The position numbers were made by a program, and so were the translations under genes. A stretch of DNA of 64,000 bases. It comes from Achromobacter pulmonis. Its GTDB lineage: Bacteria > Pseudomonadota > Gammaproteobacteria > Burkholderiales > Burkholderiaceae_B. This document shows, piece after piece, positions 61,817 through 64,000 of the stretch (position 1 is its first letter; the number at the start of each line of letters is the position of its first letter). A model generated the notes under the pieces. The model was not told the DNA's origin, did not search any database, and saw nothing but the letters and a program-made list of their open reading frames with translations. Location: NCBI RefSeq assembly GCF_902859765.1, contig NZ_CADIJV010000002.1:248001-312000 (forward strand), in the 5' to 3' direction.

Positions 61817-63883
61817 TCAAGCGGCCAGCGCCTCGGCGGGTTCATCCGCCATTGCCTCGGCATCCTCCGGGGCGTCCTGCTCCGGGCCTGCCTCCTGCGC
61901 GCTTTCCTTCACTGCCTGCTGCGGGCCTTCGACCTTAAAGATGGCAGGCATCCAACCCGCGCCATCGGCCAGCCGCTCGGCTTCGCTGGCAATGTCGGCC
62001 TTCTTCAGCTTCGCCAGCCGGGAAACCTGATCGGGCGCGTACTCGCCCACGGCTTGCAGAACTGCCGCCTTCGGAACGTGCTTGAAATACCCCTCGGCGG
62101 TCGGCTGCCACCATGCGGCCATGTCGAGGCCCACGGCCTGCGCCAGTTCCTCGCCGGGCTGGTGCGGTGTGGCGCGAGGCGTCACCACGTCCACCGTGGA
62201 AGCCACGCACACGGCCAGCAGCTTGACCAGTTCGCCTTGCTCCATCGCCAGCAGCGCGGCAAACAGTTCGGCGCTGTCCTCGGGCAGCTTGCCGCTCCAC
62301 GCCTGCTGCAATTCACGCAGCGCCACAGCGGCGGGTGACTCGGGCCAGTCCGGGGCCATGCCGTCCAGCCGGTCTTGGACTTTCAGGCTCACGCCCAGCG
62401 GCAGGTCGCGCCCGTAGTAGCGGCCCTGCAAGACGGTCTGCACCATGCCATGCACCAGCGCGGCCACCGCCACCTGCGGATGCCGGGCCACCTCGATTTG
62501 CAGCGCGGCGGTGCGATGGGCGCTCAGGCGCTGGGCCAGTCGGTCGGAAATCGCTGCTGCCTTGGGCGGCTCGTCGTCCTCGCCTTCGTCATCGTTCGCG
62601 GCATCTGGGTCGCTGAACCCTTGGCGCAGCTTCTCCAGTGTGCGCAGTGCCTTGGCCTCGGCCTCGCGCAGCAGTCCGCGATGAATCACCACCTCGCCGT
62701 TGCGGCCGATGGTGACGATGGCCCCGGCTGCGGCCTTCACGTTCGCGCCGTACCCCTGCAAGCCGTCTTCCAGCGCCTGCAACTGCTCGCCCAGCCGCTC
62801 GCCTTCCTCTTGCAGCGCATCGGCCTTGTCCTCGTCGTCGGCGTCCGTCGCGGCATCAATGGCTTCGGCCACCTCCTGCATCTTGGCTTGCAGCCTCTCG
62901 ATGCGCTGTGCTTCGCGCTTGTTCGGCTCGCGGCGCTCCCTCGGCGCACGCTGGAAGGCGTGCAGATCGGCATGGGTCACGCCCGGCGTGGCATCAGCCC
63001 AAGCCCAGCCCTCGGCCTTCACCTCTGCGGCGATGCCCGCCAGCTTGTCTTGCGCCAGTCGTTCCAGCAGCGCGGCGTCGGTCAGGTACACGCCTGCATC
63101 GCCCTCCGCGAACAGGTCGCGGCGGATGCCGCCGCCCGCCTGCTCGTAGGTGTCCAGCCCGACGAAGCGCACCAGCGGATGCCGGTAGGCGTCAATCTCG
63201 CGCTCCGTCAGACGTTCGCGCAAGTGCGAGGGTTGGCGCTGCCATTGCGGCGCATCGTAGAACGCGCATTCCTGCGCGGCGTGGTCGTCGGTGATGGAGA
63301 GCGCCATCAGCTGATCGAGGCTCACGGCATCGGCCCGGTAGTCCTCCATCAAACGCGGCGAGACATTGGCGAGCTTCAAGCGGCGCTGCACCACCAGCGG
63401 CGTAACGGAGAAATCCGCCGCAATGTCCTCAATCGGTCGGCCTTCGGCCACCAGCGCGGCGAAGGCTTCAAACTGGTCTGCTGGGTGCATGGCTTCGCGC
63501 TGCACGTTCTCGGTCAGGCTGGCGGTGCGGGCCGTGCCATCGGCCACCTGCAGGCAAGGCACGTCCCAATCCTTGGCGATACGGTGCTTCTTTGCCAGCA
63601 GCTTGAGGGCCGCAAAGCGTCGGCCACCTGCCACCACCTCGTAATGCAGGTCATCGGCGGCGGGAATCACGATCAGGTTTTGCAGCAGGCCCACGCGCTG
63701 AATGCTCGCGGCCAGCTCGGGGATGGACATGCGCGGGACGGTCTTGCGCACGTTGCGGCCCGTGGGGCGCAGCACCAGCCGCGACAGCGGAACCAGAATC
63801 ATGTGCTTGCTCGGGTCGGCGGCTTGCAGCACGTTTGCGCGGCTGTCGAGGGCTTGAGCTTCGGTGTAAGTAACGGCGTTCAT
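61817..63883 (-). CDS. parB: Large ParB/RepB/Spo0J-family protein
   Basis: Encodes 688 residues. The ParB N-domain is clear: RNVRKTVPRMSIPELAASIQRVGLLQNLIV, VAGGRRFAALKLL, LTENVQREAMHPADQFEAF. An HTH-like part follows (IEDIAADFSVTPLVVQRRLKL). The remainder (about 300-688) has a coiled-coil, acidic Glu/Asp stretch and a helical end. Twice the length of ordinary ParB, it is typical of ICE-borne ParB-like proteins. It may act with ParA (55301) although the two genes are far apart. GGAG precedes ATG 63883. Confidence 0.88.
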   Translation of the reverse strand: MNAVTYTEAQALDSRANVLQAADPSKHMILVPLSRLVLRPTGRNVRKTVPRMSIPELAASIQRVGLLQNLIVIPAADDLHYEVVAGGRRFAALKLLAKKHRIAKDWDVPCLQVADGTARTASLTENVQREAMHPADQFEAFAALVAEGRPIEDIAADFSVTPLVVQRRLKLANVSPRLMEDYRADAVSLDQLMALSITDDHAAQECAFYDAPQWQRQPSHLRERLTEREIDAYRHPLVRFVGLDTYEQAGGGIRRDLFAEGDAGVYLTDAALLERLAQDKLAGIAAEVKAEGWAWADATPGVTHADLHAFQRAPRERREPNKREAQRIERLQAKMQEVAEAIDAATDADDEDKADALQEEGERLGEQLQALEDGLQGYGANVKAAAGAIVTIGRNGEVVIHRGLLREAEAKALRTLEKLRQGFSDPDAANDDEGEDDEPPKAAAISDRLAQRLSAHRTAALQIEVARHPQVAVAALVHGMVQTVLQGRYYGRDLPLGVSLKVQDRLDGMAPDWPESPAAVALRELQQAWSGKLPEDSAELFAALLAMEQGELVKLLAVCVASTVDVVTPRATPHQPGEELAQAVGLDMAAWWQPTAEGYFKHVPKAAVLQAVGEYAPDQVSRLAKLKKADIASEAERLADGAGWMPAIFKVEGPQQAVKESAQEAGPEQDAPEDAEAMADEPAEALAA

Positions 63884-63958
63884 GGTGAATCTCCAATCAA
63901 GTGAAACAAGGGAATGGAGGGGAAACCGCCCCTCCGGCGGGGAACACGTCAGAGGGGG

Positions 63959-64000
63959 TCAGGCCTTGAGGGCGCGCATGCCATCGGCCAGCAGCCACAG
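63959..64000 (-). CDS. Possible C-terminal end of a minus-strand gene
   Basis: From the right edge, a frame reads LWLLADGMRALKA and then TGA at 63961-63959. It lies 75 bases upstream of parB on the same strand, and a GGAGGGG/CCCCTCC hairpin (63916-63935) separates the two. Only 13 residues are visible, so no family can be named. Confidence 0.4.
   Translation of the reverse strand: MWLLADGMRALKA

Larger units (their letters stand above)
26769..64000. mobile_element. Tn4371-family integrative and conjugative element with copper cargo (partial)
   Basis: From the att core at 26769 to the right edge, the gene order is DUF2274-trbIGFL-trbK-trbJEDCB-RHH-traG, then LysR, cargo, traI, traF, parA, repA, DUF2285, DUF2958, DUF736, parB. 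This is the Tn4371-family backbone. The element enters at its trb end next to the dUTPase gene. The integrase end and second att copy lie beyond base 64,000. The cargo (about 40,875-51,428) is a copper-resistance cluster placed between the traG and traI modules. The copRS region looks poorer in G+C than the backbone, consistent with separate acquisition. Confidence 0.9.

Overview
The window joins two different kinds of DNA. Bases 1 to about 26,768 are chromosome of a high-GC betaproteobacterium. The order ribF-ileS-lspA-coaBC, the GTG/TTG starts and the protein sequences fit the Alcaligenaceae (Achromobacter/Bordetella group); the genus is an inference. From base 26,769 to the right edge is an integrative and conjugative element (ICE) of the Tn4371 family. 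It is entered through its trb end and leaves the window before the integrase end.

Chromosomal part. Bases 1-7,531 hold a tandem set of TonB-dependent receptors (one cut by the left edge, two complete) that carry an N-terminal signalling (STN) domain, followed by a di-haem cytochrome c peroxidase-like gene. The two complete receptors and the peroxidase share an upstream element, CTGAGGT-N15-GCGTCCYA, always 31-32 bases before the start codon. It looks like an ECF sigma-factor promoter and would make the three genes one regulon. Next come a minus-strand unit (fatty acid desaturase, UvrD, chorismate mutase), a small secreted protein, an RsmB-type rRNA methyltransferase with an Arg/Gly-rich repeat tail, purN, and the plus-strand housekeeping run ribF-ileS-lspA-coaBC. 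After a bidirectional terminator lie an IclR-PepE-DUF1177 cluster with a palindromic operator, a YdjM-like membrane protein, a DedA protein, a small membrane protein and a dimeric dUTPase.

ICE. An 8-base sequence matching the Tn4371-type core (TTTTTCAT on the minus strand) lies 18 bases after the dUTPase stop codon and marks the junction. Inside are a tightly overlapped minus-strand mating-pair operon (traG, a ribbon-helix-helix gene, trbBCDEJ-trbK-trbLFGI, DUF2274), then an exclusion-type lipoprotein and a LysR regulator. The copper cargo follows (copK-like, copD, copC, a Cu(I) P-type ATPase, DUF2933, DUF411, copB, copA, and divergent copRS). Beyond it is the DNA-processing and maintenance part: relaxase traI, traF, DUF2840, a ribbon-helix-helix protein, parA, an iteron array, repA, an AlpA-like HTH gene, DUF2285, DUF2958, an XRE regulator, DUF736, a GNAT acetyltransferase, a small unknown gene and parB. 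The copper genes sit between the relaxase and traG modules. copS carries a one-base frameshift that removes its final ATP-binding motif.

Most unusual signals: the shared ECF-like promoter, a duplicated noncoding element of about 210 bp flanking DUF736, the three iterons beside repA, a CopK-like protein that has lost most copper-binding methionines, and two different exclusion-type lipoproteins in one element. I saw no tRNA, rRNA, CRISPR array or intact insertion sequence.
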